Of a stretch of 64,000 nucleotides of DNA, positions 30,174-40,015 are shown piece by piece. A program made the position numbers and the translations under genes. Every line of letters begins with the position of its first letter. The stretch's first letter is position 1. The DNA comes from Usitatibacter palustris (GTDB lineage: Bacteria > Pseudomonadota > Gammaproteobacteria > Burkholderiales > Usitatibacteraceae). The notes under the pieces were generated by a model. It made no database searches, was not told where the DNA came from, and saw only the letters and a program-made list of their open reading frames with translations. Location of the stretch: positions 2,108,001 through 2,172,000 of the forward strand of contig NZ_CP053073.1 of the NCBI RefSeq assembly GCF_013003985.1, written 5' to 3'.

Positions 30174-30205
30174 AAAGCCGGCGCTTGTGCGCCGGCTTTT
30201 TTATT
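30174..30205 (+). terminator. Rho-independent terminator
   Basis: AAGCCGGCGC (30175-30184), loop TTGT, then GCGCCGGCTT (30189-30198) and a run of T residues. It ends the Cache gene transcript. Its right edge overlaps the last codons of the convergent oxidoreductase gene. Confidence 0.93.
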
Positions 30206-31190
30206 GCGGGCGACCGTGCAACAGGCGGCCCCATTCGTCCTCGTGGCGAAGCGCGAGGTCGACCACCTGGTCGTCGATCGGGTGCTCCGCGCAATCCTTC
30301 ACCAGCCCGCGCTCGAGCATGTAGCGGACCGTCTCATCGAGCATCGATTGCGGCGTGCCGATGGCCCGGTGCCGCAGGCGGCCCATGGCCTTCCCGCAGC
30401 TGAACGGACGATGCACGCTGAATTGCGTCGGCGCGGGCACGTGGCGCGCGAACACCTGCGAAGGAATGGCGACGAGTCGTAGTTCGGTCCCGAGCGTGCG
30501 CGCGATGCATTCGTAGTAGGCGCGCAGCGTGATCGTCTCGCCGCCCACGACGTTGAACACCTCCCCGTCGGCGAGCGGGTTCTCCAGCGTGGCGAGCACC
30601 CAATGAGCGATATCGAGCGCGTAGACGGGCGTAATGAGGTTGCGGCCGCCGTCGATGATGGGCACGGGCTTGCCCTTGCGAATGCGGTCGACGACGTATG
30701 GGCTGCGTCCCCACAGGCTCGCCGTGAGGTAGGTGCGGCCGAGGATGTGCTCGGGCCGCACGACGGTCGCGCGCGCACCGAGCCCCGCGAGCACGATGCG
30801 CTCGCATGCGAGCTTCTGCGTGGCGTAGGGCGTGACCGGTGCCGGGACGCGTTCCTCGGTGACCGGCATGCCGCCCACGTCCTCTCCATAAACATCGACG
30901 GTGCTCACCAGCACGACGCGCTTGACCGCGGGAAACAGCGCGACCAGGTCGTCGGCGCGCTCGGGCTCGAAACAGATCGAATCGACGACGGCTTCGGGCG
31001 CGAATGCGGCGAGCTCGGTCGCGTGCGAACGAAGCTCGCTGCGTTCGGCGACCAACGCGCGCACTGTGAGCGGCACGGCAAATGCACGGCGCCCGCGCGT
31101 GACGATCATCACTTCGTGGCCCCGCTGGGTCGCGAGCTCGGTCACGCGTGCGGTGAAGGAGCCCGTGCCACCAATGACAAGGAGTCTCAT
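30201..31190 (-). CDS. NAD-dependent epimerase/dehydratase-like SDR oxidoreductase
   Basis: A 329-residue extended short-chain dehydrogenase. The Rossmann nucleotide motif is LLVIGGTGSFTARV at the N-terminus, and the active-site pair reads YATQK with VVLVSTVDVYG before it. Its ATG overlaps the GH115 stop (ATGA, 31187-31190), so it is the last gene of the esterase-GH43-GH115 operon. It resembles the atypical sugar-nucleotide epimerase branch rather than short uronate dehydrogenases (about 265 residues). Because it is coupled to an alpha-glucuronidase, it may process glucuronate or its 4-O-methyl ether, but that is a hypothesis; the substrate is unknown. Confidence 0.8.
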   Translation of the reverse strand: MRLLVIGGTGSFTARVTELATQRGHEVMIVTRGRRAFAVPLTVRALVAERSELRSHATELAAFAPEAVVDSICFEPERADDLVALFPAVKRVVLVSTVDVYGEDVGGMPVTEERVPAPVTPYATQKLACERIVLAGLGARATVVRPEHILGRTYLTASLWGRSPYVVDRIRKGKPVPIIDGGRNLITPVYALDIAHWVLATLENPLADGEVFNVVGGETITLRAYYECIARTLGTELRLVAIPSQVFARHVPAPTQFSVHRPFSCGKAMGRLRHRAIGTPQSMLDETVRYMLERGLVKDCAEHPIDDQVVDLALRHEDEWGRLLHGRPQ

Positions 31191-34033
31191 CGAGCGGTGA
31201 TCCGCGGGCTTTCGGGAGGCCCGAGGTAGCTCGGCTGCAGGCCGCCCGCATCGATCACGATCTTCTGCAGGACGATGCCCGGGTCGAGCGGCCGGAAGCG
31301 CAGGACGTTCGCGCCCGCGCGAGGCACCGAGTGTTCGGTCGTGAAGACCGCCACACCGTCGAGTACCGTCTTGCTCCAGTACGGACGCGATTCGTCGGCG
31401 TGCATGTTCACGCGCTGCGGCGGCTCGTCGCCGATCGCAACCTCGAAGCGCAAGCCCTCGCCCGGCTGGAACTTCTGCGTCGGCGCGAATGTGGTGACGA
31501 CCTTCACCTTGCCGGCCTTCGCGAGGTGGACGTCGTACTCGAGCGCCATGCCCTCGGGTGCGGATTCGACCGGGAGTGTCGTCATCGCCGAAAGCGTGCG
31601 GCCATGATCGGGGATGCGCAGCCACTTGCGGCCGCCGGGCGCGATCTCGCGCGAGAAGTGCTCGGCCTCGATCGACACCACGCCGCGCGTCTCGACGAAA
31701 CCCGATGCACCCGATGTAGCCGCGCGCACCGGCACGTCCACCGTGATCCTGCGGCCATTCGCGCCGGTCACTGTGACCGTCGCGGGCTGCGCGTCCGGCG
31801 GAATCTCGTCCCAGCGCGCGCCGACGAGGATGCGCTCGCCGCGTTTCACCGTTCCCGAGCGGCGCGAGAGCGTGATCCACGGCTCGCTCGCGCTGACGGA
31901 ATAGTCGAACGGCTCCTCGCCGCGATTGAAGACTTCAAGGGAGCGCGGCCGGCGCTCGTAGGCATCGAGCACGGGCAGCGCCTGGCGCGGCTGGCCCCAC
32001 CGCGGTGGCGCGTGTTCATTGCCCTCGACCGCCACGCCCATGTCGGCGGCCTTCGATACCCGGACGTCGTGCACCGCGGGCATGACGTTGCGCACCGGGT
32101 CGTTCCAGTAGAGGTACCCCATGCGGGTCTGCGACATCATGTGGTTCCACTTTCCACCCGCGATGTCCTGGTGATAGCGGCGCTCGAGCTCGGCATCGAG
32201 CGCGAACAGCTCGCGGGCGCGCGCCGCGAGGTCATTGGCCGACGCGCGGCCCTGGTTCGCGTGCAGGCGATTCATCGCCGCCGTGACGTAGAGCTCGGTC
32301 ACCGTCGCGCCGGCTCGCGCGGGATAGAGCACGAGCTGGAAGAATGCGTCGCGGTGCGTGGCCGGCAGCAGCGCGTGGATCTTCTCTGCGCGCTCGGCGA
32401 TCGCGTTGTACTCGGCCACGATCCGCTCGGCCTCGCCGTAGTGAAGCAGGCTGTACGTGGAGGGCTCGAGCGCCTCGGGCTTGCGCCGCCCGTTGTACTT
32501 CGCGTACTTCGCGACGATGTCGGCGACGTCGTGGGCCACCGCGGTACCGAACTCCCGCTGGGCCCAGAGGCGCAGGTACTCCTGCAGGCGGTCGGCCGGC
32601 CAGCGCGAAGGATTCCACGCGTACGTGAGGAAGAACTCGATCGGCACCTCCATCGGCTTGAGATCGCCCACGTTCACGATCCAAAGACGATTGGCCTCGT
32701 ACTTCCACGCGAGGTGCATCTGCTCCCAAATTTTCGGGAGCGGCGTGACGTTGAGCCACTTGTAGCTGCGCGGACCGCCCACGTAGTCGAAGTGGTAGTA
32801 GATCCCCGCGCCACCGGGGCGCTTGCGCTCGGCCGGCGTCGGAAGGCGCCGGTTGTTCCCATAGTTGTCGTCGCACCAGAGGAGCAGCACGTCGTCGGGC
32901 ACACGCATGCCCTTCTCGTAGTACTCCTGCACTTCCTTGTAGAGCGCCCAGACCTGCAGCACCTTCGAAGGCTCCGTGCGGTATTCGTTGGCGATGATCG
33001 CGCGCTGGTCGGCGACGATCTTCTCGAGCAGCGCCACGTTCGCCTCGCTCTCCATCGGCGAATCGCCATCGCCGCGCATGCCCAGCGTGATCGCCTTTTC
33101 GTAGTCGGCCGTCTTGCTGACGCCGTCGCGCCAGAACTTGCGCAACTCGTCCTGGTTCCGGGTGTAGTCCCACGGACCGTTGCCATGACGATGCCACTCG
33201 ATGTGCGCGCGCATCATCGGCTCGTGGTGCGAGGTCGCCATGACGATGCCGTACTCGTCGGCGAGCTTGCCGTTCTGCGCGTCGTCGTCGAAGAATGCCG
33301 AGCGCCACATCGCGGGCCACAGGTAGTTGCCGCGCAGCCGCAGGATCAGCTCGAAGACCTTCGTGTAGAACTTGTGGTTGTAGCCGCCGTACTTTTCCTT
33401 CGCCCAGCCGGTGAGCGCCGGTTCCTCGTCGTTGAGGAAGATGCCGCGGTACTGCACGACGGGCTTGTCCGCGACGCGCGTTGCGGCGGGAACGTAGAGG
33501 CGCTTGTGCTGCGCCGGGGGCACGTCGGCCCACCAGTACCAGGGCGACACGCCGATCTGCTCGGAGAGCGTGTAGATCCCGAAGATGGTGCCGCGCTTGT
33601 CGCTGCCCGCGATGACGAGGATCGGCTCATTGCTCCAGGGCGACTTGATCGCCTGGATCACGAAGCCCTCCCACTGGCCGCGGATGGCGGAGACGTCGAT
33701 CGCGCCCGATTGCGCGAGGCCGTCGATGAAGCCGCTCTTCCCGAGCGTGCCGATCACGATCGCGTGCGGGCCGAAGGCCTTGACTCCGCGCAGGTGGTTC
33801 GGCTTCGCTCCCGTGACGCGCTCGATGTCCGCCTTCAGGTCCGCGGCCGCGCGCACCACGCCTTCGTGCTCGCCGCTGTCGGTGACCAGTGTCGCGACCT
33901 TGTCACCGTCGACGAGGAGAGCCGCCCCCGCGGATGCTTCGAAAGCGACGAAGGGTTCCTCGCCGAGCGCGAAAGCGGGAGCCGGTGCAACCGCCAGCGC
34001 CGCGCTAAGGAATGCCGATTTCCAGCGGCTCAT
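31187..34033 (-). CDS. Alpha-glucuronidase, GH115, exported
   Basis: A 948-residue enzyme. The family hallmark segments are clear: VQYRGIFLNDEEPALTGWAK, LRGNYLWPAMWRSAFFDDD, ATSHHEPMMRAHIEW, LLWCDDNYGNNRRLP and HFDYVGGPRSYKWLN. The ATG at 34031-34033 opens a signal peptide (MSRWKSAFLSAALAVAPAPA). GH115 enzymes remove (4-O-methyl-)glucuronic acid from internal positions of polymeric or oligomeric glucuronoxylan, complementing GH67, which acts only at chain ends. The C-terminal third forms beta-sandwich accessory domains. The start lies within the 3' end of the GH43 gene (29-bp overlap), and the stop overlaps the next gene start. Confidence 0.95.
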   Translation of the reverse strand: MSRWKSAFLSAALAVAPAPAFALGEEPFVAFEASAGAALLVDGDKVATLVTDSGEHEGVVRAAADLKADIERVTGAKPNHLRGVKAFGPHAIVIGTLGKSGFIDGLAQSGAIDVSAIRGQWEGFVIQAIKSPWSNEPILVIAGSDKRGTIFGIYTLSEQIGVSPWYWWADVPPAQHKRLYVPAATRVADKPVVQYRGIFLNDEEPALTGWAKEKYGGYNHKFYTKVFELILRLRGNYLWPAMWRSAFFDDDAQNGKLADEYGIVMATSHHEPMMRAHIEWHRHGNGPWDYTRNQDELRKFWRDGVSKTADYEKAITLGMRGDGDSPMESEANVALLEKIVADQRAIIANEYRTEPSKVLQVWALYKEVQEYYEKGMRVPDDVLLLWCDDNYGNNRRLPTPAERKRPGGAGIYYHFDYVGGPRSYKWLNVTPLPKIWEQMHLAWKYEANRLWIVNVGDLKPMEVPIEFFLTYAWNPSRWPADRLQEYLRLWAQREFGTAVAHDVADIVAKYAKYNGRRKPEALEPSTYSLLHYGEAERIVAEYNAIAERAEKIHALLPATHRDAFFQLVLYPARAGATVTELYVTAAMNRLHANQGRASANDLAARARELFALDAELERRYHQDIAGGKWNHMMSQTRMGYLYWNDPVRNVMPAVHDVRVSKAADMGVAVEGNEHAPPRWGQPRQALPVLDAYERRPRSLEVFNRGEEPFDYSVSASEPWITLSRRSGTVKRGERILVGARWDEIPPDAQPATVTVTGANGRRITVDVPVRAATSGASGFVETRGVVSIEAEHFSREIAPGGRKWLRIPDHGRTLSAMTTLPVESAPEGMALEYDVHLAKAGKVKVVTTFAPTQKFQPGEGLRFEVAIGDEPPQRVNMHADESRPYWSKTVLDGVAVFTTEHSVPRAGANVLRFRPLDPGIVLQKIVIDAGGLQPSYLGPPESPRITAR

Positions 34034-35600
34034 AGTCGAACCAGGCGAAGTCGGCCGGGTTGGCGACTTCACCTGCCGCGCCTGTCGCATACATGCCAAT
34101 GAAGACACCCGTGAATCCTCCGGTCTTTTCCGATGACAGCGGCTGCGTCGGCGCTTGCCCGATGGGTTGCTTCGAACCCGATCCAGCGGTGTAGCGAAAT
34201 TCGTAGCGATCCGGGAAGGCTTCGACCTCGAGCGTCACGGCGCCCGCCGGCAACGGTTGCGATGCAAGGATGGTCGTGACGTTCTTCACGCGCGTCACCA
34301 GCTCGACGCGCGCCTCGGGTGCGCCCGTCACGCGAAGCACGTAGTGGTCGGACTCCGTCTGGCGAAGCACCAGCCCCGCCGCGTGCGACGGCGCGGCCGG
34401 CGTGTACTCGAGGCGGGTCGCAGCGCGCACGCGAAAATGCTCCTGGCGCCGGGCAACGAACGCCGGAGTGGCGACATCCTCGAGCGTGTCCTTCGAACCC
34501 TTGAGCCGCAGGTAGCCGGGCCGCTCCGTCAACGACCACAGGCCCGTCGCGGGTCCACGCAGATGCGCCCACTTCACGCCAAGCTTCGGGCTGTCGAAAT
34601 CATCGCGCGGCGGTTCGGCCATCCAGTGCGCCGGCGGCGGCAATCCCGCGGCACTCATCTCCACTTGCAGCGGCTGCCCGTTGTTCACGCGCAGCCAGCC
34701 GTTCTCATCCCACGCCGCGGGGCTGAGCAGCGTTTCGCGCCCGATATGGTGATGCCGATCGACGGGGCGGACGCCGAGCATCACGAGCCACCAATGTCCC
34801 GCGTTCGTCTGGACGAGGTCCGCGTGGCCAACGGCCTGCAGCGGAAGGTCGGGCCGCGCCTTGTGTGTGAGGATCGGGTTCGCGGGATTCGCCTCGAACG
34901 GTCCCCACGGCGACTTCGAGCGCGCCATCGTGAGCATGTGCCCGTACGACGTTCCGCCCTCGGAGATCAGCAGGTAGTACCAGCCGTTCACCTTATATAG
35001 GTGCGGACCCTCGGGCCAGATGCCGCCGGTGCCCGGCCAGATGAGGCGCGGCTCGGCCGAAAGTTTTCCGCTCGCGATATCGATCTGGGCCTGGTACACG
35101 CCGCCGTTGCGCCCTCCCCCATGGCGCGTGTAGTACACCTTCCCGTCGTCGTCGAAGAAGAGCGACGGGTCCATCGACCATTCCTTCTGCTTGATCCACA
35201 CCGGCTCCGACCACTCGCCCGCGGGATTCTTCGTGTGGACGTAGAAGTCGCCGCCGTTGTCGATGTTGCTGGTGATCATGTAGAGCGTGTCGCCGTGGCA
35301 GCGGATCGTCGGCGCGAAGATGCCCTTCGAGGCCTTCTGGCCCTTGAGCGGCAACTGGCTCTCGCGCGTGAGCGCGTGGCCGACCTGGCGCCAATGAACG
35401 AGATCGCGGCTGTGATAGATCGGAACACCCGGGAAATACTCGAAGCTGCTCGTCGCGAGGTAGTAGTCCTCGCCCATGCGGCAGACACTCGGGTCCGCGT
35501 GGAATCCGGGCAGCACCGGGTTGCGATACGTCACCATCGGCGAGGGCGTGCTCGCGCAACCCGCGAGCAGCGCGCACACGAGCGCCGCGAGCAGCTTCAC
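34005..35600 (-). CDS. GH43 glycosidase lipoprotein (beta-xylosidase/arabinofuranosidase)
   Basis: A 531-residue protein with a GTG start (35598-35600) overlapping the esterase stop. The N-terminus VKLLAALVCALLAGCASTPS is a lipoprotein signal with lipobox LLAGC (C15), so it is anchored to a membrane. GH43 catalytic residues are recognisable: D36 in FHADPSVC, D144 in WSMDPSLFF and E197 in WPEGPHLYK. The C-terminal about 200 residues form the beta-sandwich often fused to GH43 enzymes. It removes xylose or arabinose from xylan fragments at the cell surface or in the periplasm. The longer open frame upstream of the GTG is a shadow. Confidence 0.92.
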   Translation of the reverse strand: MKLLAALVCALLAGCASTPSPMVTYRNPVLPGFHADPSVCRMGEDYYLATSSFEYFPGVPIYHSRDLVHWRQVGHALTRESQLPLKGQKASKGIFAPTIRCHGDTLYMITSNIDNGGDFYVHTKNPAGEWSEPVWIKQKEWSMDPSLFFDDDGKVYYTRHGGGRNGGVYQAQIDIASGKLSAEPRLIWPGTGGIWPEGPHLYKVNGWYYLLISEGGTSYGHMLTMARSKSPWGPFEANPANPILTHKARPDLPLQAVGHADLVQTNAGHWWLVMLGVRPVDRHHHIGRETLLSPAAWDENGWLRVNNGQPLQVEMSAAGLPPPAHWMAEPPRDDFDSPKLGVKWAHLRGPATGLWSLTERPGYLRLKGSKDTLEDVATPAFVARRQEHFRVRAATRLEYTPAAPSHAAGLVLRQTESDHYVLRVTGAPEARVELVTRVKNVTTILASQPLPAGAVTLEVEAFPDRYEFRYTAGSGSKQPIGQAPTQPLSSEKTGGFTGVFIGMYATGAAGEVANPADFAWFDYEPLEIGIP

Positions 35601-36847
35601 TTGCAGCCGGGGCGAAGGGCGGCGAGCGGGATGGCTTCGGCCATCGCACGGAATCCGGCCGGCGACTGATGCAGGCCGTCGCCCTTGTCGTAGTCCTTGT
35701 GCATGCGCTCGGGCTGCGCGGGGTCGCGAATGGCCGCGTCGAAATCCGCGACGGCATCGAACGTGCCGGAGTTGCGGATCCACGCGTTGAGCGCCTGGCG
35801 ATCGGCTTCGTTGTCGGCGTTGGGGCGGTAGTAGTCGCTGCCCACGTACGGCGTGATGGTTGCGCCGATGACGCAGACCTTCTGTGCGCGGGCGCGATCG
35901 GCGACCTGCCTGTAGGCGGTCTTCAGGTCGTCGAGCAACTTGGCGCGCGCCTCGGGCAAGTCCTCCGCGTTGCGATGCTGGCCGCCGAGATCGTTTACGC
36001 CAATGTGGATGATCACGTGCGTGACGCCGCTACGCGAGATCACATCACGGTCGAAGCGCGCGGTGACGCTGGGTCCGAGGCCATCGCGCAACATGCGGCC
36101 GCCGCCAATACCCGCGTTCACGACACCCATCGCCGGCGCCTTCTCGCGCGCAAGCCGCGCAACCAGGGCATCGGTCCAGCGATCGTTGCCGTCCGTGGTG
36201 GCTCCATGGCCGTCGGTGATCGAATCGCCGATCGCCACGACGACGCCCACACTGCGCGGCGCCATCACCTCGATGTCGGCGATGTTGTACCAGCGGGTCA
36301 CCTTCACCACCTCGGACCAGCCCGATTCCTTGATGCGATTGCCCCGCGTGATGAAACTGTTCGTCCGCGACCCCGGGTGCCCCGTCTGGCGCACCGGCTC
36401 GCCCTTGAAGTACATCGAGATCGCGAAGTCGGTGCCGGCGGCGTGCTCGAAGGCGAGCGGATCGCTGTAGTACTCCGCGCCGGCGGGAATCATCACGGCC
36501 GCGCGGCCATTGAAGGTCAGCGCCTGGGCGGTCTTCTCGTCGATGCCCGCCTTCCCTGGTCCTTCGGACTTCGCAAGGCTCGCGGCTTCGACGATCAGCG
36601 GCGTCGTGCCGAATGCGTTCGAAAGCCGCACGCGGACCCGTTGCCCGCCGAGCGACACGCGCACGATCTGCCGGAGGCTCGAATCGCGCCAGAGCTCGGG
36701 CGCGAGGACATTCGCGCCTTCCGGGACCATCTGCGCGGTGCCCCACGAGGCGACCCAGTGGCTGCCGTCCTGGGCGAAGGCGAAAGCGCTCGCGAAGGCC
36801 CATGCAAATGCGATCACGGCGCGGCGGCCGCGTTGACTGTGGTTCAT
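35597..36847 (-). CDS. SGNH/GDSL esterase, exported, probable acetylxylan esterase
   Basis: A 416-residue hydrolase with a Sec signal peptide (to about residue 26, ending FAQ). SGNH blocks are visible: block I VVAIGDSITDG with nucleophile S209, block II NAGIGGGRM, block III HIGVNDLGG, and block V DGLHQS with D390 and H393. An N-terminal beta-rich domain (about 30-195) precedes the catalytic domain, as in other secreted esterases of this type. Its position at the head of the GH43-GH115-SDR operon and next to the glucuronoxylan genes suggests it deacetylates xylan; this is inference. The operator at 36870-36889 lies 22 bp upstream of the ATG. Confidence 0.88.
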   Translation of the reverse strand: MNHSQRGRRAVIAFAWAFASAFAFAQDGSHWVASWGTAQMVPEGANVLAPELWRDSSLRQIVRVSLGGQRVRVRLSNAFGTTPLIVEAASLAKSEGPGKAGIDEKTAQALTFNGRAAVMIPAGAEYYSDPLAFEHAAGTDFAISMYFKGEPVRQTGHPGSRTNSFITRGNRIKESGWSEVVKVTRWYNIADIEVMAPRSVGVVVAIGDSITDGHGATTDGNDRWTDALVARLAREKAPAMGVVNAGIGGGRMLRDGLGPSVTARFDRDVISRSGVTHVIIHIGVNDLGGQHRNAEDLPEARAKLLDDLKTAYRQVADRARAQKVCVIGATITPYVGSDYYRPNADNEADRQALNAWIRNSGTFDAVADFDAAIRDPAQPERMHKDYDKGDGLHQSPAGFRAMAEAIPLAALRPGCK

Positions 36848-36869
36848 GTCTCCTCCAGAATGCTTTTTA

Positions 36870-36889
36870 TGGTAGCGCTAACGCTACCT
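36870..36889. promoter_or_regulatory. Compound XylR-box-like operator between the esterase and gudD operons
   Basis: The element from T36870 contains TGGTAGCGCTAACG on the plus strand and the overlapping AGGTAGCGTTAGCG on the minus strand. This makes a nearly perfect, extended palindrome in the 91-bp divergent gap. It is the best match in the window to the TGGTAGCGCTAACA xyl-box I recall from Xanthomonas and Caulobacter. Confidence 0.8.
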
Positions 36890-36938
36890 CTATCTTAGGG
36901 CAGCAAACGGCCCTATACAACGAGAAGTCTCCGCTCCG

Positions 36939-38330
36939 ATGTCGCCTACGCCTCATACCGGAAGCCCCCGGGTCACCGAGATGCTCGTCATCCCGGTCGC
37001 CGGGGCCGATGGCTTCCTCCTCAACCTGGCCGGCGCCCACGCGCCCTACTTCCTGCGCAATGTCGTGGTCCTGAAGGACAGCGCGGGCCGGATCGGCGTT
37101 GGCGAGGTGCCCGGAAGCACCGGAATCCTCAAGGCGCTGGAGAAATCGGTCGCGGTCGTGGTGGGCACCGAGGTCGGCCAGTACAACCGCACGCTCAACG
37201 CCGTGCGTGAAGCGATCGTCGGCAAGGCGAGCGGCCAGCAGCACCAGGTCACCTCGGCCGCGGAAGCCGCGGTGCTCAAGCAGCCCCACGAAATCAACCT
37301 CAGGCTCGACAACGTCATCACCGCGATCGAGGCTGCGTTGCTTGATCTCCTCGGCCAGCATCTCGATGTTCCGGTCTGCGCCCTGCTCGGCACCGGCCAG
37401 CATCGCGAGTCGGTCGCGATGCTCGCGTATCTCTTCTATCTGGGCGACCGCGCGAAGACGGATCTTCCTTATCTCGCCGGCACCGGCAAAGCCGATGGCT
37501 GGTACCAGGTGCGCCACGAGACGGCGCTCACGCCCGAAGCGATGGTTCGCCAGGCCGAAGCGGCCGTCGCGCACTACGGCTTCCGCCATTTCAAGCTGAA
37601 GGCCGGCGTGATGCGCGGCGAAGAAGAAATCGCCGCAGTCACCGCCATCAAGAAGCGCTTCCCCGATTCCGGCGTCACGCTCGATCCCAACGGCTGCTGG
37701 TCGCTCGCCGAAGCGATCGCGCTGTGCCGCGGCCAGGGCCACGTGCTCTCGTATGCCGAGGATCCCTGCGGTCCCGAGAACGGATTCTCCGGGCGCGAGG
37801 TCATGGCGGAATTCCGCCGCGCGACCAACGTTCCCACGGCCACCAACATGATCGCGACCGACTGGCGGCAGATGGCGCACTCGCACCTGCTCGGCGCCGT
37901 CGACATTCCGCTCGCCGATCCGCACTTCTGGACGATGCAGGGTTCGGTGCGGCTCGCGCATCTCTGCCACGACTGGGGCCTCACCTGGGGCTCGCACTCG
38001 AACAATCACTTCGACATCTCGCTCGCGATGTTCACGCACGCGGCGGCCGCGGCCCCCGGAAACATCACCGCGATCGACACGCACTGGATCTGGCAGGAAG
38101 GCACCGAACGCCTCACGAAGGAGCCCCTGCAGATCAAGGGCGGCGTGGTCGCCGTGCCGAAGAAGCCGGGCCTCGGCATCGAGCCCGACATGGACCGCAT
38201 CCGCGCGGCCCATGAGCTCTACAAGAAGGTGGGCACCGGCGCGCGCGACGACGCGATGGCCATGCAGTACCTGGTGCCCGGATGGAAGTACGACCCCAAG
38301 CAACCCAGCCTCGGACGCACGCCAAAATGA
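36939..38330 (+). CDS. gudD: D-glucarate dehydratase
   Basis: A 463-residue enolase-superfamily enzyme that dehydrates D-glucarate to 5-keto-4-deoxyglucarate. The active-site residues are present: K221 in HFKLKAG, D249 and N251 in LDPNGCW, E274 in SYAEDPCG, N303 in TNMIATDW and H353 in GSHSNNHFD. It closely follows E. coli GudD over the C-terminal half ([28 protein letters not shown]). Within a glucuronoxylan locus it probably handles glucarate formed by oxidation of the glucuronate freed by GH67/GH115. It diverges from the esterase operon and overlaps the following GH43 gene (ATGA). No uronate dehydrogenase of the standard short type was found nearby. Confidence 0.93.
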   Translation: MSPTPHTGSPRVTEMLVIPVAGADGFLLNLAGAHAPYFLRNVVVLKDSAGRIGVGEVPGSTGILKALEKSVAVVVGTEVGQYNRTLNAVREAIVGKASGQQHQVTSAAEAAVLKQPHEINLRLDNVITAIEAALLDLLGQHLDVPVCALLGTGQHRESVAMLAYLFYLGDRAKTDLPYLAGTGKADGWYQVRHETALTPEAMVRQAEAAVAHYGFRHFKLKAGVMRGEEEIAAVTAIKKRFPDSGVTLDPNGCWSLAEAIALCRGQGHVLSYAEDPCGPENGFSGREVMAEFRRATNVPTATNMIATDWRQMAHSHLLGAVDIPLADPHFWTMQGSVRLAHLCHDWGLTWGSHSNNHFDISLAMFTHAAAAAPGNITAIDTHWIWQEGTERLTKEPLQIKGGVVAVPKKPGLGIEPDMDRIRAAHELYKKVGTGARDDAMAMQYLVPGWKYDPKQPSLGRTPK

Positions 38331-39931
38331 TCCGCAACCCGATTCTTCCCGGCTTCAATCCCGATCCTTCGATCTGCCGCGTCGGCGACGACTACTACAT
38401 CGCGGTTTCCACGTTCGAGTGGTATCCGGGCGTGCAGATCCACCATTCGAAGGACCTCGTGAACTGGGAGCTCGTCTGCCGCCCGCTCACGCGCGCTTCC
38501 CAGCTCGACATGCGCGGCAACCCCTGCTCGTGCGGCATCTGGGCGCCGTGCCTGTCGTATGCCGACGGCCAGTTCTGGCTCGTCTACACCGACGTGAAGC
38601 GCTACGACGGCAACTTCAAGGACTCGCACAACTTCATCGTCACCGCGCCCTCGATCACGGGACCGTGGAGCGAACCGATGTTCGCGAACTCCTCGGGCTT
38701 CGATCCCTCGCTCTTCCATGATGACGACGGGAAGAAGTGGTTCGTGAACATGGTGTGGAACTACCGCACGGCTTCGATCGGCGGCAATCCGCGCACGCCG
38801 GCGTTCGACGGCATCCTGCTGCAGGAGTGGGATGCGAAAGCCGGCAAGCTCACGGGCCCGATCAAGAACATCTATCGCGGCACCGAGCTCGGACTCGTGG
38901 AAGGCCCGCACCTCTACAAGAGGAACGGCTGGTACTACCTCACGACGGCCGAAGGCGGCACGGCGTACAACCACGCGGTGACGATGGCGCGCTCGCGCAA
39001 GATCGACGGGCCGTACGAGACGCACCCGCTCGAGCATCCGATCACGTCGAAGGACAATCTCGATGCGCCGCTGCAGCGCGCGGGGCACGGGCAGATCGTG
39101 GACACGCCCGATGGCGCCTTCTATCACACGCATTTGTGCGGCCGTCCGCTGCCGGGCACGCAACGCTCGCCGCTCGGCCGCGAGACCGCGATCCAGAAAG
39201 TGGTGTGGAAGGACGACGACTGGCTCTACCTCGAAAGTGGCGGTGTCGTGCCCCAGGTGGAAGTGCCTTCACCCGATCCGAAGGTGATGCCCAAGCCGCA
39301 CGTCGAGATCCGCCGCGACTTCGCGAAGTGCAAGGAACTGCCGATGGAGTTCCAGTGGCTGCGCACGCCCTACCCCGAGCGGCTGTTCTCGCTCACGGGC
39401 TCGGCGCTGCGATTGCACGGGCGCGAATCGGTGGGCAGCTGGTTCGAGCAGAGTCTCGTCGCACGCCGGCAGGAAGACTTCATCTTCCGCGCGGAGACCG
39501 CCGTCACGTTCGATCCGGTCACGTACCAGCAGGTCGCGGGACTCACTTACTACTACAACCGCTTCAAGTTCCATTTCGTCGCGGTCACATGGCACGAAAC
39601 GCACGGCCGTTGTCTCACCATGATGTCGTGCCCGGGCGAATACCCCGACGGCCGCATGACCTTCCCGCTGTCCGCACCGATCCCCGTTCCCGGTAACGGT
39701 CCCATCGCCTTCGCCGCGGACGTCGATCGCGCCACGCTGCAGTTCCACTACGACGCGGGCCAGGGCTGGATGAAGATCGGCCCGGTGCTCGATGCGAGCG
39801 TGATTTCCGACGAAGGCGGTCGCGGCGCGCATGGCTCGTTCACCGGGGCCTTCATCGGAATGTTGTGCTTCGATACGTCGGGCACGGCGCGTCCTGCTGA
39901 TTTCAGCCGCTTCGTGTACACGCCCCGCTAG
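38327..39931 (+). CDS. Cytoplasmic GH43 beta-xylosidase
   Basis: A 534-residue enzyme without a signal peptide. The start [20 protein letters not shown] is the classic N-terminus of cytoplasmic GH43 beta-xylosidases. Catalytic residues: D13 (FNPDPS), D126 (SGFDPSLF) and E192 (VEGPHLYK). The C-terminal beta-sandwich domain (about 330-534) closes the active site in this subfamily. It would convert imported xylobiose and xylo-oligosaccharides to xylose for XylA/XylB. The ATG overlaps the gudD stop (38327-38330), which excludes the longer in-frame start at 38282. Confidence 0.95.
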   Translation: MIRNPILPGFNPDPSICRVGDDYYIAVSTFEWYPGVQIHHSKDLVNWELVCRPLTRASQLDMRGNPCSCGIWAPCLSYADGQFWLVYTDVKRYDGNFKDSHNFIVTAPSITGPWSEPMFANSSGFDPSLFHDDDGKKWFVNMVWNYRTASIGGNPRTPAFDGILLQEWDAKAGKLTGPIKNIYRGTELGLVEGPHLYKRNGWYYLTTAEGGTAYNHAVTMARSRKIDGPYETHPLEHPITSKDNLDAPLQRAGHGQIVDTPDGAFYHTHLCGRPLPGTQRSPLGRETAIQKVVWKDDDWLYLESGGVVPQVEVPSPDPKVMPKPHVEIRRDFAKCKELPMEFQWLRTPYPERLFSLTGSALRLHGRESVGSWFEQSLVARRQEDFIFRAETAVTFDPVTYQQVAGLTYYYNRFKFHFVAVTWHETHGRCLTMMSCPGEYPDGRMTFPLSAPIPVPGNGPIAFAADVDRATLQFHYDAGQGWMKIGPVLDASVISDEGGRGAHGSFTGAFIGMLCFDTSGTARPADFSRFVYTPR

Positions 39932-39966
39932 CACGGAACGCCTCGTGCCGGGCGTGCTGCCCGCAT

Positions 39967-39997
39967 CAAAAAAAGGCCGCCCCCGGGCGGCCTTTCA
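39967..39997. terminator. Strong hairpin terminator, possibly bidirectional
   Basis: AAAGGCCGCCC-CCG-GGGCGGCCTTT is a perfect long stem preceded by AAAAAAA, so the minus strand ends in a T-run, while the plus strand has only CCTTTCACCTTT. It separates the GH43 gene from the export genes. Confidence 0.8.
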
Positions 39998-40015
39998 CCT
40001 TTGGAGTTGTAAACT

